This document shows, in pieces, positions 11,450 through 24,455 of a DNA stretch of 64,000 bases. Within the stretch, counting starts at the first letter, position 1. Every line of letters begins with the position of its first letter. This DNA comes from Saturnia japonica (taxonomy: Eukaryota > Arthropoda > Insecta > Lepidoptera > Saturniidae), in assembly GCA_033032175.1 (NCBI GenBank), contig CM065309.1:12276001-12340000 (forward strand). Direction: 5' to 3'. Below the pieces are notes generated by a model, which was given only the letters and a program-made list of their open reading frames with translations, was not told where the DNA came from and made no database searches. The translations under genes were made by a program, and so were the position numbers.

Positions 11450-11579
11450 TATTATTTACACATAAAATGATCATAATAGTGAAATATTAGCTGCTTTATG
11501 GGCTTTGCTGTAGCATTTTCAGATTAGTAAATAATCCTTTTGAAAGTTGCCACTGTACCAATTGAAAATGGTTTAATAA

Positions 11580-11640
11580 TACTAACGACAACCCGTGACT
11601 TCGTACGCGTTAATTAGAATATACTACTTAATATTAATCG
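11580..11640 (-). mobile_element. Helitron-like 3' tip
   Basis: The plus strand reads acaacccgtgacttcgtacgcg, the reverse complement of the usual 3' end (cgaagtcacgggt) of Lep1-type Helitrons. Only this tip is recognised. Confidence 0.35.
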
Positions 11641-11689
11641 AATATAGCTTATAACCGTTAGCCTGAACTTAGGTTCTATCAATGAAAGA

Positions 11690-11965
11690 ACTGTTAGGAT
11701 GGAATTAGTAGCTCCAGAGATTACCTCCTACATCCAGACTCATAAACTTACCTCTTTATTGACCTTCAAAAAAGGAGGAGGTTCTCAATTCGACTGTGTA
11801 TAGGTTTCATTTTTATGGATGTTCGGGTATAACTTCTTTGTTTATGAATCGATTTAGGTGATTCTTTTTTCGTTGTCCCATTTTAGTTTCTTTGGCATTG
11901 GGCCTTCGACTGCCAAAATAAACCAGAGAATTCCTCAAAATCTTGTAAGTTGTCTTATTTTTAAA
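11690..11965 (+). repeat. Dispersed repeat family 4, copy 1
   Basis: Shares aaaaaaggaggaggttctca - aattcgactgt - ggcattgggccttcgactgc with the repeat at 51,262-51,500 (aaaaaaggaggagattatca..., gggcattggaccttggattt). Non-coding; probably a LINE 3' UTR fragment, but the source is not shown here. Confidence 0.5.
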
Positions 11966-12711
11966 TTATCTTGTGATAATAATATAGACGATGTACAAGT
12001 TGTTAAAAGTTTCAAATAAAGGTTAACATCTTTTAGGTATTTCAAGACAAAAAATATTTTTTTTCCATACAAATGATTATTATCCTGTATTTATATTTGA
12101 ATGACGTAGGCGTTACTTTGCGGAAATTTATCGTAATTAGTTTATCCGAATTTTCTTTGCTACGCCCACTAGAAAAAACGTTATTAATTATTGAGATGAA
12201 TCAGAAAATGCTAAATCTGAAACTAATCGTGGAAAAGAAGAACAGTTTTTTGTTTCAAAAATACGAAACAACTTTTTAATGTTATATAAAATTTATTCTG
12301 TATTTATATTCAAATAAAAAGTAATATCGACAGCGACATCTGTACAAAATACGTAACATTATCAACGGACTTTCATTTTTCGCTAAATATGTACAGAACT
12401 GTCATTTACACACAGCTCACTTTCTGTTACTATCACAGAGAGGTCGTAACTTTCGCAAATAATACGAATAAACTTTGTTACATACTGTACGAATAAATTA
12501 ACAAAGGTAGGACACCTACATAAATATTCTTTATCTTGTCTTGGTACCAGTTAATTCATTAAGAGACGCTGTGAGAATAGAATTAATTATAATTATTATG
12601 ATCTGTTTGTCAATACTAAATATTAAATTCTTAGGTTAAAATGCTTCCTATGTAAATAAAATTGAATAAGAAAAGCTATGCTATAAATTCATTGATTTAT
12701 ATATTCCTAGC
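11966..12711. other. AT-rich stretch, nothing recognised
   Basis: Contains a 68-codon frame at 12,073-12,279 without any recognisable motif. Judged non-coding. Confidence 0.35.
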
Positions 12712-12800
12712 TGGTGCCCGCGACTTCGTCTGCGTAGGATTAGTCTTTGAGTAGCTTATCTATCCACACAAACTTTTGTGTTTATAATATTAGTAGTTTA
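12712..12800 (-). mobile_element. Short Helitron-like element
   Basis: Reverse-complemented, it starts actactaatattataaac and ends gaagtcgcgggcaccagcta, both ends in the style of non-autonomous lepidopteran Helitrons. Almost all of the interior is missing. Confidence 0.5.
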
Positions 12801-12820
12801 TAACATCTATATCTTCTATA

Positions 12821-14436
12821 CATATAATAAAAACGTAACTGATCGATGTCTGTACATAGAAGATATATGAAAAAAAACTATTATTGGGGGTCTCTATAAA
12901 CGCAGGAGAAGCCAAAACAATGATTGTTAGAATTTTTGTCTGTTTGTCTGTTTGCCAACTTTTGTGCGCGCTAATCTCAGAAACGGCATAACCGATTTGG
13001 AAACGGTTTTCACTAATATGTTCTGGTAAGGTTCACTTAACATTTAGTGTTTGTTTTACTTCAATAAGTTCATAAATAAAAAAGTTATATCAATTTAAAA
13101 AATCACGTCGAACATTTTTTTGATAAAAATGCTATAAAATAGCTCTTCAGTTGAATTGACTGAAATTTTAGCTATCTTTATACTATGGTTTGTAAAACGA
13201 TGATGATCGAAACCTTTCATAAAGTTAAAAAATTAAGAGTTTAATAAAATGAAATTTCTAATATAAATTGACCTCAGTTCTATGTGTTAAATCATATTAA
13301 AAGGGGGTCTGCATAGGCTGGATATAGTCAGTTGAATATAGCTGCGCCGCTGCTAGGGATGGCAATTCATTTCGAAAAAGATTGATTTGAATCGAACTCT
13401 TATGAATCGATTCCCAAAAAAATCGATGTCTAAAAGATCGATCTCTCAAAAATTGATCTTTTTTCGATTCACTTTCGCATTTGTATTAACAATATAAAAA
13501 TCCCTAAAATAGAAAATGAAAAGGGAACCACAACAGTCGATCTTCTGTAATTTTTACCATACTAAAGTATCAGTTATTATAGAGAAACATAGAAAGGTAT
13601 AGAGAGAGAGAATTTATTACAGGTATATAGTGAAAGAGAATTCATTTCAAAAATTAATTATTATAAACTGTTTTCGTTAATTTAGTGTTGGGTAATAATT
13701 TACTGTTAGTATTTTAATTGATAAATGACACTATAGAAAATTACAGCATAATGAAATGAATAATCCATACCTACTAATATTATAAATGCGAAAGTAATTC
13801 TTTTTGTCCCGTCTGTTGCATTTTCAAGCCTAGACCGCTGAACCAATTTTGAAGAACTTTGGTTGAGGAAGGTCATTGGCTACTTTTGGAAATAAAATTA
13901 GAAGGGGTGAAATGAGGGGTGAATTTTCGTATAAAGAACCTAATTTTGATGAATTTTGATATAGAGATATGTAGGAATTTGGAGAAAGACTTTGGCTACC
14001 TTATGTGGGGAAAATAAAACTTTCATGGGTGAAATAGAGAATAAAGTTTTTTACGAAGAACCCGTTAAACCAATTTTGATGAATAGAGATATATTGGACC
14101 TTGAAGACGGACATAGGGCACCTTATGGCGCAAAGATAAAACATGAAGGGGTCAAATAGGGGATGAAATTTTGTATAAAGAACCCACTATTTCTCAATTT
14201 AGGGATAAGAAAATTCATATTTATGATTTTAGGAAGAAATAAAAGGGTTTCGAGTTTTTGAAAAATTAATCGGCAGGGTGGTACAATAAGTGATGATTTA
14301 CAATACCGTACGCATAGAATGATAAATCTATCTATGATTTTCTGTTGCTTTGTCGTGTTTAGAGATCAGTCTGTGTTTATGCAATAATATAGTGGGGTGG
14401 TAGGGATCGCGACCACCATATCTACATCTATCTATA
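12821..14436 (+). repeat. Direct repeat unit 1 (about 1.6 kb)
   Basis: The unit starts catataataaaaacgtaact. The same start recurs at 14,437, immediately after this unit ends, and the order of landmarks is the same in both: gggggtctctat, tttgtgc with aatctcagaaacgg, aaaaaatcacgt, ctgctag with caattcattccg/ttcg, the tcgat-rich stretch, a gagagag run, tactaatattataaatgcga, and attttctgttgctttgtcgt near the end. The tactaatattataaatgcga block at 13,771 is a Lep1-type Helitron 5' end, so the unit is itself a composite of repeats. No coding capacity. Confidence 0.8.
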
Positions 14437-15487
14437 CATATAATAAAAACGTAACTGATCGATGTTTGTACATAGAAGATATATGAGAAAAACTATTATT
14501 GGGGGTCTCTATCAACGCAGGAGAACCCAAAACATTGATTGTTAGAATTTTTGTGTTTGTCTGTTTGCCAACGTTTGTGCCGGCTAATCTCAGAAACGGC
14601 TTAACTGATTTGGAAACGGTTTCAACTAATATATTTTGGTAAGGTTGACTTAACATTTAGTGTGGTTTTACTTCAATGAGTTCATAAATAAAAAAGTTAT
14701 ATCAATTTAAAAAATCACGTTGAACATTTGTTCGATAAAAATGCTATAAAATAGCTCTTCAGTTGTATTGGCTGAAACTTTGAAACTGGTTTGTAAAATG
14801 ATGATTATTGAAAGTTTACATAGAGTTAAAAAATGTACAGTTTCAGGGAATTTAGAACTTTCCAATATGAGTTGACCACACCACCATTTTTTATATAATA
14901 AATCATATTGATAAGTGGTCACCCTAGGTTGGATATAATCACGCAAGCAAGTCGAGTGCCGCATCGCTGCTAGGCAATTCATTCCGAAAAAGATCGATTC
15001 GAATCTAACTCTGATGTATCGATTCACAATAAATCGAGGTCTAAAAGGCCGATCTCTCCAAAAAAATTACCGTCTATCATTCACTTTTCAGGTTTGTGTT
15101 AACAATATAAAAATCCCTATTATAGAAAACAAAAAGGACATCACAACAATCGATCTTTTACTATGTTTACCATGCTAAAGTATCAGTTAAAGAGAAACGA
15201 AGAAAGGTATAGGAGAGAGAGAGAGAGAATTAATTTAAACAATTTATTATTATAAACTGTTGTCGTTATTCTACTATTGGGTAATTTACTGACGCCATAG
15301 AGAACGACAGCATAATGAAATTAATAATCCATACTAATATTATAAATGCGAAAGTAACTCTGTCTGTCCTGTCTGTTGCATTTCACGTCCTGAAATTGAC
15401 GATGAAGGTTTGTACGAAGAACGCATCAAACCAAATTTGATGAATTTTGGTATAGAGATATATTGGACCTTAAAGAAAGGCATTGGC

Positions 15488-15836
15488 GCGCTAGTTAGAC
15501 TAATGCGCTAGTTAGTGTAGAAAAACCATTCCGATTAACAAATACACATACGCATGGTCCACTCCTTCCTCCCAGGAGGAGGGGAACGTGCATATGAGTA
15601 TATATTAGTTAGCTCGAATTCTCCTAAGATTAGGGAATTAGTTAGATCGCGACTTTTTCGCATTCGCGACGACCGCCCGAGCCGAGGTTCGGCCACTCTG
15701 GCACCCTCGTGCGGGTCGTCACAAACTTTCGCGGCTGAGTGCCCTAAGCGCTCGCCCCCAAGTCCGGTGAAGCTGTAAAAGCCGCAGCGGCTCTGTTTGA
15801 CGATAGGGCCCCTAAGGCTCACAGTGTAGTCAGTTC

Positions 15837-15905
<69 letters not shown>
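15488..15905 (+). mobile_element. LINE 3' UTR insertion with 68-A tail
   Basis: A 5'-truncated insertion made only of a LINE 3' region (agggaattagttagatcgcg, cggccactctggcaccctcg, ttcgcggctgagtgcc, agtccggtgaagctgtaaa, cagtgtagtcagttcc), ending in 68 uninterrupted A residues (15,838-15,905). Flanks aaaggcattggc (15,476-15,487) and aaagggattggc (15,903-15,914, overlapping the A tail) form a 12-bp target duplication with one mismatch. The pure, long tail argues for a recent insertion, since such tracts shorten and mutate quickly. The same 3' region ends the older copy at 16,090-17,106. Confidence 0.8.
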
Positions 15906-15908
<3 letters not shown>

Positions 15909-16089
15909 ATTGGCTTACCTTATGTCGTGAAAATAAAACTTTAAGAGGTGATATAGGGGATGAAAGATTGTATGAAGAACCCACTATTTCTAAATTTAGG
16001 GATATGAAAATTCATATTTATGCTTTTAGGAAGAAATAACAGTTTTTCGTGTTTTAAAAAATAAGTGTGATTTACAATACACATAGACT

Positions 16090-17106
16090 GCACCCCTTGA
16101 TACTAAGCAAAATGTTCCTGAGACATAGGCTTACATTATACAAGACATATGTCCCTCCTATCATGACATATAAGCAGCGCTACATTCGCACATACGTCAA
16201 AGATCAACATTAATAAATTCCAAGTCCTCTAAACCCGATTCTTACGTAAAATTAACAAAGCCCTTGGTACGTTGGTCGAATCGTAAATTGAATATCTTAC
16301 GAGATCGTACTTCGACACTGCTTCGAATCACGTGAATCTGTTGGTAAAAGCTGCCGCGACTTAAACCCCAAAACCGAACATCCCCCGCGAACAACTCCGG
16401 CCGCGAATATCTTCACCGATCCCGTTTATAAGATCGAGGAAATAAACCAATACTACTCCACCATCTCTCCAAACAAAGCGTGCTCGTGCCCACGCCCGCG
16501 AAACCACCGTTCCTTCCGCAGGGGATGGGTGGCTAATTTCGCTCCCGCAAACCCGTCACACCCTCCCTCTCTTACGTCAACTCAAGCCTAGGTCCATTCC
16601 CTCGGTGTAGAACCCTTGAGTCATGCAGCCGCTCGCGCGATACTGGTGACACTGCACTTGCAATCACGTAGCTACCCACACACATCATTACACACAATAT
16701 GTACATACATTCGTGCACACCACATAAGTACATAGATCCTGTAAGGGACCTTTTTATTCTTTTTTTACGATAGTTACTTTCGATCATGTTTCCGGGATAC
16801 TAAACACATGTACACATGTTCATTTTTTTCTCCTACAGGCAGGGACATGTTATATGTATGTGTTAGTTTAGCTCAAATTTTCTACAGATAGGGAATTAGT
16901 CAATTCGCGACCTTTTCACAACCGCGGTAATAGCCCAAGCCGACGCCCGGCCACTTTGGCACCCTTGTGCGGATGTTGCTCACGCGTTCGCGGCTGAATG
17001 CCTTAAGCGTTCGCCTCCAAGCCTGGTGAAGCTGTCAAAGCCATAAGTGACTCTATTTCTTTAGGGCCCCTTAGGCTAACAGTATAGTCAGTGAGAAAGA
17101 AAAAAA
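16090..17106 (+). mobile_element. Jockey-clade LINE, C-terminal RT and 3' UTR
   Basis: Starts inside ORF2: the plus strand reads RLTLYKTYVPPIMTY, the motif just after the thumb of Jockey-type reverse transcriptases, then FDTASNHVNLLVKAAA with frame changes, then a proline-rich end (TPKPN...). The downstream 3' UTR from about 16,850 matches the recent insertion at 15,488-15,905 (tagggaattagtcaattcgc..., ggtgaagctgtcaaagcc, acagtatagtcagtgagaa). Stops and frameshifts show it is dead. The region is noticeably GC-richer than its surroundings, as LINE bodies often are. Confidence 0.7.
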
Positions 17107-17159
17107 CCATCTATAATTTTCTTTTGGTTTATCGTGTTCAGAGATTAGTCAGTGTATAT

Positions 17160-17812
17160 CTATACTATTAATAATTTAGTAAAGCGGACGAGTTTTTTTG
17201 TTTGTTTGTTTAAACATGGTAATCTCTGGACAACGGGTAGCAGTCGGATTCGAAAAAATATTTTTGTTTTTTATAGCCAGATTCACGAAGAATAGTATAG
17301 GCTATCTGGAACTAAGCTAAACCTCTCAGCTAGCCTTAAATATTGATTTTTGTTTAAGTAAGTCGAAGTGAAAGTGTTCCCGAACTGCTTTATCCGCATG
17401 CGCTGGCGTAATGGTTAGTGATGCGTAAATATAATATTCTACAAAAATATTGTTCTTTAGTATATCTAAAAAATGTCTCCGGTAACATATGCCTATTTCT
17501 TAATAGCATAAACCACAATAAGGTATTTTGCGTGTCTTTATGTTGAAGATTAAAAATTGATTTTGAGCTTTATTTTTAGGCTTATTATATTAATCCTTAC
17601 GAACCAAAGTTATTTCATCATAAAGACAATTTAAATTTTTCTTTTCATAGTATGTAATTAGGACACAGTTTAGGAGAAAATGAAAAATTAAAATAATTTG
17701 TACTTGCGAGAAGTGATAATAATTATGATTACATGGGTCCGTCGCGTTGGCGGCGCGGTATTTGTTGGATAAAAACTTGGGTGAAACCGAGGGGCACGGC
17801 TAGTTAGAAATA
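17160..17812 (+). mobile_element. Helitron-like repeat (Lep1 style)
   Basis: The 5' side reads tctatactattaataattta then ttttttgtttgtttgttt, and the 3' side reads gtgaaaccgaggggcacggctagtt, with CTAGT at the end. Non-coding, about 0.65 kb. Its 5' end abuts the second direct-repeat unit. Confidence 0.6.
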
Positions 17813-17814
17813 AA

Positions 17815-19945
17815 TTTTAGTTTTTTATTGTATTTATGGTTCACTATTTGGCGATAATGGCTTACACATAAAAGATAGATATATGCTGTCGCAGGCTTTT
17901 TTATAGAACTATTTAAGCTAAACATTTATATTATACATTAAATTCATGTAACTCTAACGGTTTTTGCAGCGCACGCCAAAATAGCTCGCATTTTTCCCAT
18001 TTACTTGACACCTATCGTTATATTTTGGACAATTCACATAATATCTTTATAAATTATAGCTTATGTGTTATTCTGATGTATAAGCTATATAATAGTAAAG
18101 TTTCATTAAAATCCATTAAATAGTTATTGCGTGAAAGTGTAACAAACGTCTATTCATTCACATAAATTTTCGCGTTTATAAAATTAGAAGGTATGGATAC
18201 AAAAGATAGAAAAAGAGACAACGTCGAAGATGGGGAACGACATTAGAAAAATAACTTGTGGATATTACATGGAGAAGAAAGCACATAACTAAATATTGTG
18301 GCAAGCTCTAGAGGCCTCCCCCAAAATCGTTGTAATTTTCATTGCAAACGTTACATTTTGCATGAAAATATGTATAATAACCAAACAAAAGCACCACTGA
18401 TAAATTATAACCGTCTTTCAGAAACATTCACGCAACGTTTCCATGCATAATGTATGTTTGGGCTTACAATGTAACTTACGTGTTACTTGTTCATATAGAA
18501 TCTTAGGGTAAAGTTCGCGATCGATTATATTATCAGAAGGTATTGGTTTACAAGTATTTTCGTGATTCTATTTTATGAATTGTTGAATCTATAATTTTTT
18601 AAATAAGAAATGACATTTGTTCGCCTTTTAAAATATAATTTGAATATAAGTGTTTTCAATGTTTTTACTTTGTGCAAATTAACTTAAAAATTACTTTTAA
18701 GTTACGCATGTTGTGGTTGGCTATAATTAGTAATTTACAAAAAATACGGTAAATTGTCAAATATATTATAATTTATTTTACTTCCCAAAAGTGTTTCAAC
18801 GTCATACCTGCGCATTAATTCATCTTAATTCATGACTTGAATATCATATCAAAACTTATCCACGCTAATGACGTAATACATAGTTTATAATTATACATTA
18901 CAGTAAAAAAATTATAAAAAAATCCTATTGAATTGCATTCCTATCTGTAATATTATTTATCAAAAGTGATTTTAAATAAATTATTAAACGATAGTATTCC
19001 TAATGAAAATATATTAAACTAACAGGTACCTACGAGGCGCTATCTATTAACAATCTGTTTAATTAACATGCCAGCTATTAGGTTGTTTATCCTTGCACTT
19101 GAAATATTTGCACGTGTCAACGAGTAAATACTAATAATTATTGTATTACTTTTGTCAATCATTAATAAATAAATAAAATCTTCAATTCTATCCGACCGTA
19201 GATCGAAACAATACTACAATAATAGTGACTACAGATATTATTCTACTTTGAAGAGGGTTTGCTCTTGTACTCTAATAAGTGTTTATAAAAGTTATCTAAA
19301 TAATCAAAATTAGTTCAGCTGGTCATAATGAAATGAGACGAATGCAGATTAATTTCAATAAATTAAACGTATAAAGGTATAAACTTTACAACTTCATTAT
19401 AAATGGTTTAGAATAACATATCAATACATATCAACACATCTTGAACCGATCCACACGTTTCGTAATATGGTGTATTTACTTTTTCTGTGCGAAAAATAAT
19501 AATTTGAGAGGTAGGTATATTATGTCCGGAACGTACTCTACTTATAAATTAAAAATACATCTTGTAGCTGTCGTAGGTGTGGTTACCTTTTATTTGATTA
19601 AATAAAATTTATTGTTTGTTAAAGACGGAGAGAAAGAACTTCATACAAAATAAAGCTTAAAATGTTTCGTAAGTTATTAGTAAAGACAGGAGAGTAAGTA
19701 CGATATATTTTCAATTAAGATCAATTTTTTTGGTATTCTAATTATCTATGTAAAATGTATCCTAGAAACATCAAACTATGTGAAACAAAGATTATTTCTT
19801 ATGGTTTTTATAAAGTATAAAGAGAGTGTAATTGCTTGTAATAACGAACAAAACTTTATTATAAGGTACGAGAGGCAACCCTAATCGTAGATGTTTATTA
19901 TAATCGATTATAGCTCGACTAACACCACACTCGATGTTAAGTGAC
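17815..19945. other. AT-rich stretch, nothing recognised
   Basis: About 2.1 kb with no coding signal, terminal repeats or repeat copies recognised within the window. It is the unique-looking left flank of the full-length copia element. Confidence 0.45.
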
Positions 19946-19950
19946 AATAT

Positions 19951-20149
19951 CGTAGCAGATTATGAGCCGGTAGCGCAGTGGAAGTTATTTGTAGTAATAA
20001 ATAAAACCAGCATATAAAAGTAAAGAACAGGAAAAAACATATATATAAGGTAACAAAGATCTTTACACAACAACAGACAACTGTATGACACATACCAAAT
20101 TTAAAATATGGAAGATACAAATTTATTATAAAAGAGTATCTACTCAACA
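19951..20149 (-). repeat. 3' LTR of copia copy 1
   Basis: Identical to the 5' LTR except at two positions: C for T at 19,951 and an A/G difference in aaggta(a/g)caaagatc. The element is on the minus strand, so this left-hand LTR is the 3' one. Confidence 0.93.
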
Positions 20150-20161
20150 CGCTCCCTTAAA
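20150..20161 (-). other. Polypurine tract of copia copy 1
   Basis: Read on the minus strand, tttaagggagcg sits directly upstream of the 3' LTR start (TGTTGAG), the place where plus-strand DNA synthesis is primed. Confidence 0.7.
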
Positions 20162-20255
20162 TTGTACCTTCCAAAACATAGTATAACTATCTACTATATA
20201 CTTAGAGAAACAAACAAGGTATATAAACATAATAGCACATTAAAAATTTAAGAAA

Positions 20256-23200
20256 CTAAGTAACGCCTAAACCTTCCATACAAAAATAATGTTTCTGCTT
20301 AGGCAGTGGTTTCGTTAATATATCACCAAGCATCAGTTCTGTTGGAATATATTTCACCACAATATCTTTGTTAGTTTTTAACGTATCTCTCAAGAAATGA
20401 TACTTGATACTAATGTGCTTACTGCGGGAATGGAATACGGGATCTTTCGATAACGCTATTGCTCCCTGATTGTCCGCATGTAATTGTACCCTGCTCACAG
20501 TCGCTAACCCGATTTCAGTCAACAAACTATTTAAGTAGATAGCCTCTTTCATAGCTACCGATAAACTTACATATTCTGCCTCACAAGTAGAAGTCGCGAC
20601 AGACCTCTGTTTTTGTGACTTCCAGGATATTGCTGCACCAGCTAAGGTAAAAACATAACCTGAATAACTACAATTGCCCCAATCACTATCAGAATATCCC
20701 TTAATAGACTTACCAGTTTTCTTATAAACAAGACCATAATCACGCGTCCTTTTTAAGTAACGCAGGATCCTCATTGCCGCTTTCCAACAATTTTTATCTG
20801 CTTTATCGACAAACTGACCCATTTTTGCTACTGCATTTGCAATATCTGGCCTGGTACCTACGGATAAATATATCAAACATCCTATTAACTCCCTATACGG
20901 AAAAATAGAACCACTATCAGTATCAATATTCTGTAGTTTTAAATTAACCTCCATTGGTGTGGCATTTGTATCCTTACAATCTTGGAGTCCAAAACGTTGT
21001 ACTATTTTATTTATGTATTGAGATTGTGTCAACTTTATGACGTTGTCACTTCTATCAATATTTATTCCCAATATAAACTTTGCAATTCCATAGTCTTTCA
21101 ATTCGAACTCTTTTCCTAATTCCTTTTTAAAATCCAGAATACAATCTTTTTTCTGACTTGCAATCAAAATATCGTCCGTATATACACAGACAAAGAGTTT
21201 TGATCCGCAGTCGTCAACCTCTTTAAAATACAAACACGGCTCATTTAATGACTGCTTAAAGTTCATATTCTTCAATTTTTCGTCAAGTCTTATGTTCCAC
21301 TGGCGTCCAGATTGCTTTAAGCCATACAAAGACTTGCGTAAACGGCAAACATTGCCACCCGCACGTATGTCCGCTAACATTTGCTGCGCCTGTTTCTTGA
21401 CTAAAAAATCTTCCGTTTGTAACAATTTAACGAGACTTTCTTTTAAAAACTCCGGTATTTTCATGTATACCTCTTTGTCTAGATATCCATTCAGATAGGC
21501 TGTGTTGATATCTATCTGATGTATTTCCATATCTAACTCAACAGCTAGAGCGGATAACAATCTGACAGTATCAAGCCTCATCACTGGCGCAAAAGTATCA
21601 CGATAATCAATACCGTACCGCTGACTGTAACATTTGGCAACCAATCTGGCTTTTTTCTTTTCAGATTTGTCCACATTTATCTTTGTAGTTAGAACGAATC
21701 GACATCCTACTACATCACGATTTGAGGGCTTCTTGACAATTTCCCACGTGCGGTTTTTAACGAGACTTCTTATCTCTGAAGTAATCGCTTCTTTCCAAAG
21801 CTTTTCATCACTACTCGATAACGCCTCTTTTAACGAAATTTCCATTGCATTGCCCACGAAATCTTCACAATCAGTAAATTCATCTAAACTTACAGCTGTT
21901 TCTTCATTGTTGGCATTATTACCACCTACTTCACTCCACTAATCTTCGCCTTGCTCTCGTTTCCTTCTCGTTGCACTGACAGTTCGGTACACCTTCTTCG
22001 GCCTACCTACTTGGCCTCTTTGAATTCTAGGTCTGCCTGGACCTCTTCGAACTTCTTCTTCTCGTACTTCTTCTAGGACAGTACTATCACTCAAAAGAGG
22101 CTCATGTTGAGCTGACCCTTCAATATCAGTCTTTGAAATCGATGGTTTAATTTCTAAGTCCACATACTTGACTGGCCTCCCTTCTTGTGATTCAGTCACA
22201 ACCTGTAGTGGGTCTGTGTTGTTCTCGTTTTCAGATGTGTTCACGTCTAAAAACCTTACATCTCTTGCAACAATCAGTTTACGATCATTCGGCAACCATA
22301 CTCTATATCCTTTTTGGTCTCTACGATATCCGAAAAAAATTCCTTCTACACTACGAGCTGTAAATTTATTCTTATTTATATCCTTATCTAAAATAAAAAT
22401 TTTATTTCCAAAAGGTCTTAAATAATTTATATTTACACGTCTATCAAAGAATTTCTCATATGGTATTTCGCCATTAATCGCGGTAGATGGGCACCTATTT
22501 CTAACATGACATGCCGTCACTACAGCATCCGCCCAAAACCCGCCTGAAAGTTTAGATGATAACAACATGCATCTTGCCATCTCAACCATTGTTCTATTCA
22601 TCCTCTCAGCTACACCGTTTTGCTGTGAAGTATGAGTAATCGTTTTTCTTCTAGAAATTCCTTCTTTACTCAAGAAGTCATCAAACTCTTTATTACAATA
22701 CTCACCGCCATTATCAGTTTGTAAGTATTTTATTTTCTTGCCAGTCATATTTTCTACATATTGCTTGTATATTTTAAACATAGTAAAAACCGAACTCTTC
22801 TTACTTAATAAATATACCTCGTACCATCTCGTAGAATCGTCGATAAACGTCGCAAAATATTTCGCGCCTCCTAAGGCTGCATTTTTCATAGGACCACATA
22901 CATCGGAATAAACTATTTTTAGTTTTTCATTACACGGTCCGCTCGAGTAAGAAAAAGGAAGAGAACTCATTTTACCACGTATGCATATTTCGCAATTACG
23001 CAACCTATTGACGGTACTCGTATTAGTTCCGACACGTAAATTGCAATGGTCTAAGGAGTTTTGTTAGATCGTTTGCATTTAAGTGACCCAAACGCTCATG
23101 CCATTTTAAAATATCGCTTTCATTAGAAACCGATGAAGCTTGAGCACACTGTTCCTTTACATAATAAAGATTATCTTTTCGAAATGCGATTAACTTCACA

Positions 23201-24336
23201 TTACCATCAGTATCAGTCACTAGAGCCCTATCATCCCTAAACGTAACATGAAACCCCTTATCGGTAATTTTTGCAACTGAAATCAAGTTAGTTCGCAAAT
23301 CAGGAACATATAACGTGTTAGATAGTTCAACTACACTTTTGAAGTTAGTATTATATGCAGACAATCTTACTGTACCTTTACCTTGTACTAGAGCACTCTG
23401 ATTAGTAGCCAGAGTCACTTTACCGTCAGAAGGCTGTAAAGTTTTTCCAAAATATGTTTTATCGTTACATAAATGACTCGTACAACCGCTATCGATAATC
23501 CAGTTTCCATTCTCGCAGTTTCCAAAGTGACAATCACCTGAAATACAATTAAATTTTACAAAACTAGTATCGACCTTTTCTGTTGTTAATTTATTTTCTG
23601 ATACATATTTTACCAAATCCTTCTGTTTTAATTTATTACATTCCGAAGCTTTGTGTCCTTTTTTATGACATTTAAAATATTTGTAAACAAACTTAGACAT
23701 TTTATCGACAGACTGTACAGAGTTTGATCCAAATTTCTTCTTATTTCTCTTCAAAACATTGAAAGTATTATCGCTACTCGATCTCCTAGCATTGCTTTCT
23801 TCAAGAATTTTAATTTTTAATATCTCCGGGTCCGGAAATGTATCTCTAGACTCAATCGCACACCTGAAATTCTCAAAACTTGATGGCAAGCTAAACAATA
23901 GCATTATCGATGCTAAATCATTGTGAAATTCTACGTCCATCTCGTGTAACTTGCATTTAGCGTCAAAGAACTTGGCCAAGTGTTAGTGAATATCATAGCC
24001 TTCGCTCATTTTACATAATATGAGCTGCTTCAGTAAGCTAGCCTTCCTAGCTGGTACCTTCGAAGCATATACCGACTCAAGTTTCAACCAAACATCGTTT
24101 GATGTCTTACACTCTCTTATATGACGTAACTCGCTCGGGCTCATCGCTAAAAGTAGCTCTGCCTTCGCTTTTGAGTCTTGTGACTCCCATAAAGCCGCCT
24201 CTGGTAATTCGACTGGCTTTGGTTTGCTACCATCTACGTATTCTCATAAATCGTTCTTTATTAAAATCGCCTGTGCGTGTACCTTCCAGGAATCATAGTT
24301 ATTCCTACCAAGAACCTCGATCCTCATTGTAGTCAT
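20256..24336 (-). pseudogene. Copia gag-pol polyprotein, broken
   Basis: Starts at MTTMRIEVLGRNNYDSW, the usual copia gag opening. In order: gag with a CCHC-like knuckle whose first Cys is Tyr here (YFKCHKKGHKASEC); protease DSG in WIIDSGCTSHLC; integrase with HERLGHLN for the zinc finger, then VYSDVCGPM, LQTDNGGEY and the Glu of NGVAERMNRT; reverse transcriptase with the YTDD active site (about 21,168-21,182); and RNase H with STCEAEY and HADNQGAI. Lesions: Trp to TGA near 24,245; Glu to TAA near 23,985; a one-base insertion near 23,055 in the integrase finger; Glu to TAG near 21,942 between integrase and RT. Compared with copy 2, five residues are also missing in frame from RNase H. The RT-RNase H part remains open for 533 codons. 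Confidence 0.93.
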
Positions 24337-24455
24337 GGTGCCGCCCTTTTCGCTGCTCCACTTACAATTGATCTCTTTGCACTTTTATTCGACGATCACA
24401 TATGATAACTCTTCTTTCGTAATCCACCGATTTTATTTATATACTATTTATCGGC

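Larger units (their letters stand above)
14437..17160 (+). repeat. Direct repeat unit 2, enlarged by two LINE insertions
   Basis: Collinear with unit 1, but interrupted at 15,488-15,905 and again at about 16,090-17,106 by pieces of the same LINE family. It resumes at ccatctataattttcttttg and ends gagattagtcagtgtatatc, matching the end of unit 1. Removing the insertions leaves a length close to that of unit 1. Confidence 0.75.

Noticed and set aside
12073..12279. 68-codon hypothetical gene
   Set aside because: AT-driven open frame with Leu/Ile/Lys-rich composition and no motif or neighbour support.
15535..15984. 149-codon minus-strand open frame with a long poly-Phe run
   Set aside because: It is the translation of the LINE insertion's A tail on the opposite strand; no real protein.
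14437..17160. CRISPR-like or satellite array
   Set aside because: Only two units of about 1.6 kb, made of transposon pieces. No short regularly spaced repeats occur anywhere in the window.
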